A stretch of 23,524 nt of DNA from positions 1 to 23,524 of the forward strand of contig JABJKL010000260.1 of NCBI GenBank assembly GCA_018660405.1. Direction: 5' to 3'. The position numbers and the translations under genes are program-made. A model generated the notes under the pieces. That model saw nothing but the letters and a program-made list of their open reading frames with translations. It had not been told where the DNA came from and made no database searches. The DNA is from Pseudomonadota bacterium (GTDB lineage: Bacteria; Pseudomonadota; Gammaproteobacteria; Arenicellales; Arenicellaceae). Positions 23,371 to 23,524 of this stretch are shown one piece after another (the stretch's first letter is position 1; each line of letters opens with the position of its first letter).

Positions 23371-23455
23371 GGAGGGGTTCCCGAGTGGCCAAAGGGGGCA
23401 GACTGTAAATCTGCTGGCTCTGCCTTCGGAGGTTCGAATCCTCCCCCCTCCGCCA
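23371..23455 (+). tRNA. tRNA-Tyr (anticodon GTA)
   Basis: 85 nt including encoded CCA, with the long variable arm of a class II tRNA. The acceptor GGAGGGG pairs with CCCCTCC; the anticodon loop CTGTAAA has GTA at 23405-23407 on stem GCAGA/TCTGC, and the T-arm has GGTTCGAATCC. It corresponds to tyrU of the tufB-linked tRNA cluster; further genes of that cluster would lie beyond the window. Confidence 0.97.
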
Positions 23456-23524
23456 TCGGGTTAGCCGCAGCTTATCGAGTCAAGAATTATTCGGCTTCGC
23501 GCATGCGGGCATAGTGCCGGTGCA

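Noticed and set aside
1..23524. CRISPR array, prophage or defence cassette
   Set aside because: No regularly spaced direct repeats of 24-40 bp, no phage structural or integrase genes, and no nuclease or helicase pairs are present.

Overview
The window is a chromosomal segment of a gammaproteobacterium with medium GC. The gene order queG < > nnr-tsaE-amiB-mutL-miaA-hfq-hflX-hflK-hflC-DUF2065-(hisZ)-purA is the conserved supra-operon known from Escherichia coli and Pseudomonas. The hisZ gene in front of purA, a MutL with an endonuclease motif, and a coaX-SPOR gene-tRNA block all point to the Pseudomonas/Oceanospirillales/Cellvibrionales side rather than to enterics. I cannot name the genus from sequence alone.

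Layout. 169-828: Nu-class glutathione S-transferase, convergent with queG (831-1919, minus). 2092-15736: the plus-strand supra-operon, covering metabolite repair (nnr), tRNA modification (tsaE, miaA), cell-wall splitting (amiB), mismatch repair (mutL), RNA chaperone (hfq), ribosome-rescue GTPase (hflX), FtsH regulators (hflK, hflC), a small membrane protein (DUF2065), histidine regulation (hisZ) and AMP synthesis (purA). 15797-19932: a compact minus-strand group, read in the order membrane-anchored ATP-grasp ligase, two-domain ornithine-lipid-type acyltransferase, DinB-fold protein, exported YHS-domain protein. 20100-20996: lipoprotein alpha/beta hydrolase. 21001-21135: a 44-residue membrane ORF (minus). 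21304-22772: coaX overlapped by a SPOR-domain gene. 22919-23455: tRNA-Thr(TGT) and tRNA-Tyr(GTA), each with a good sigma-70-type promoter.

The most notable structure lies between the genes. Three successive gaps of the supra-operon (tsaE/amiB, amiB/mutL, mutL/miaA) each carry a different MITE-like inverted-repeat element of about 100-195 bp. One supplies the ribosome-binding site of amiB, one begins inside the amiB stop codon, and one ends 16 nt before the miaA start. A fourth element, sharing its core with the first in opposite orientation, sits between the two tRNA genes, and a solo end of the first family lies at the stop codon of the ATP-grasp gene. Separately, short tandem repeats (12-21 bp) occur in several places: in frame in tsaE, in the YHS signal peptide and in the SPOR gene, and between genes in the minus-strand group.

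The best candidate for an uncharacterised system is the ATP-grasp/acyltransferase/DinB/YHS group. Its two central enzymes suggest making or modifying an amino-acid-containing membrane lipid, but this is inference from domain content and adjacency.
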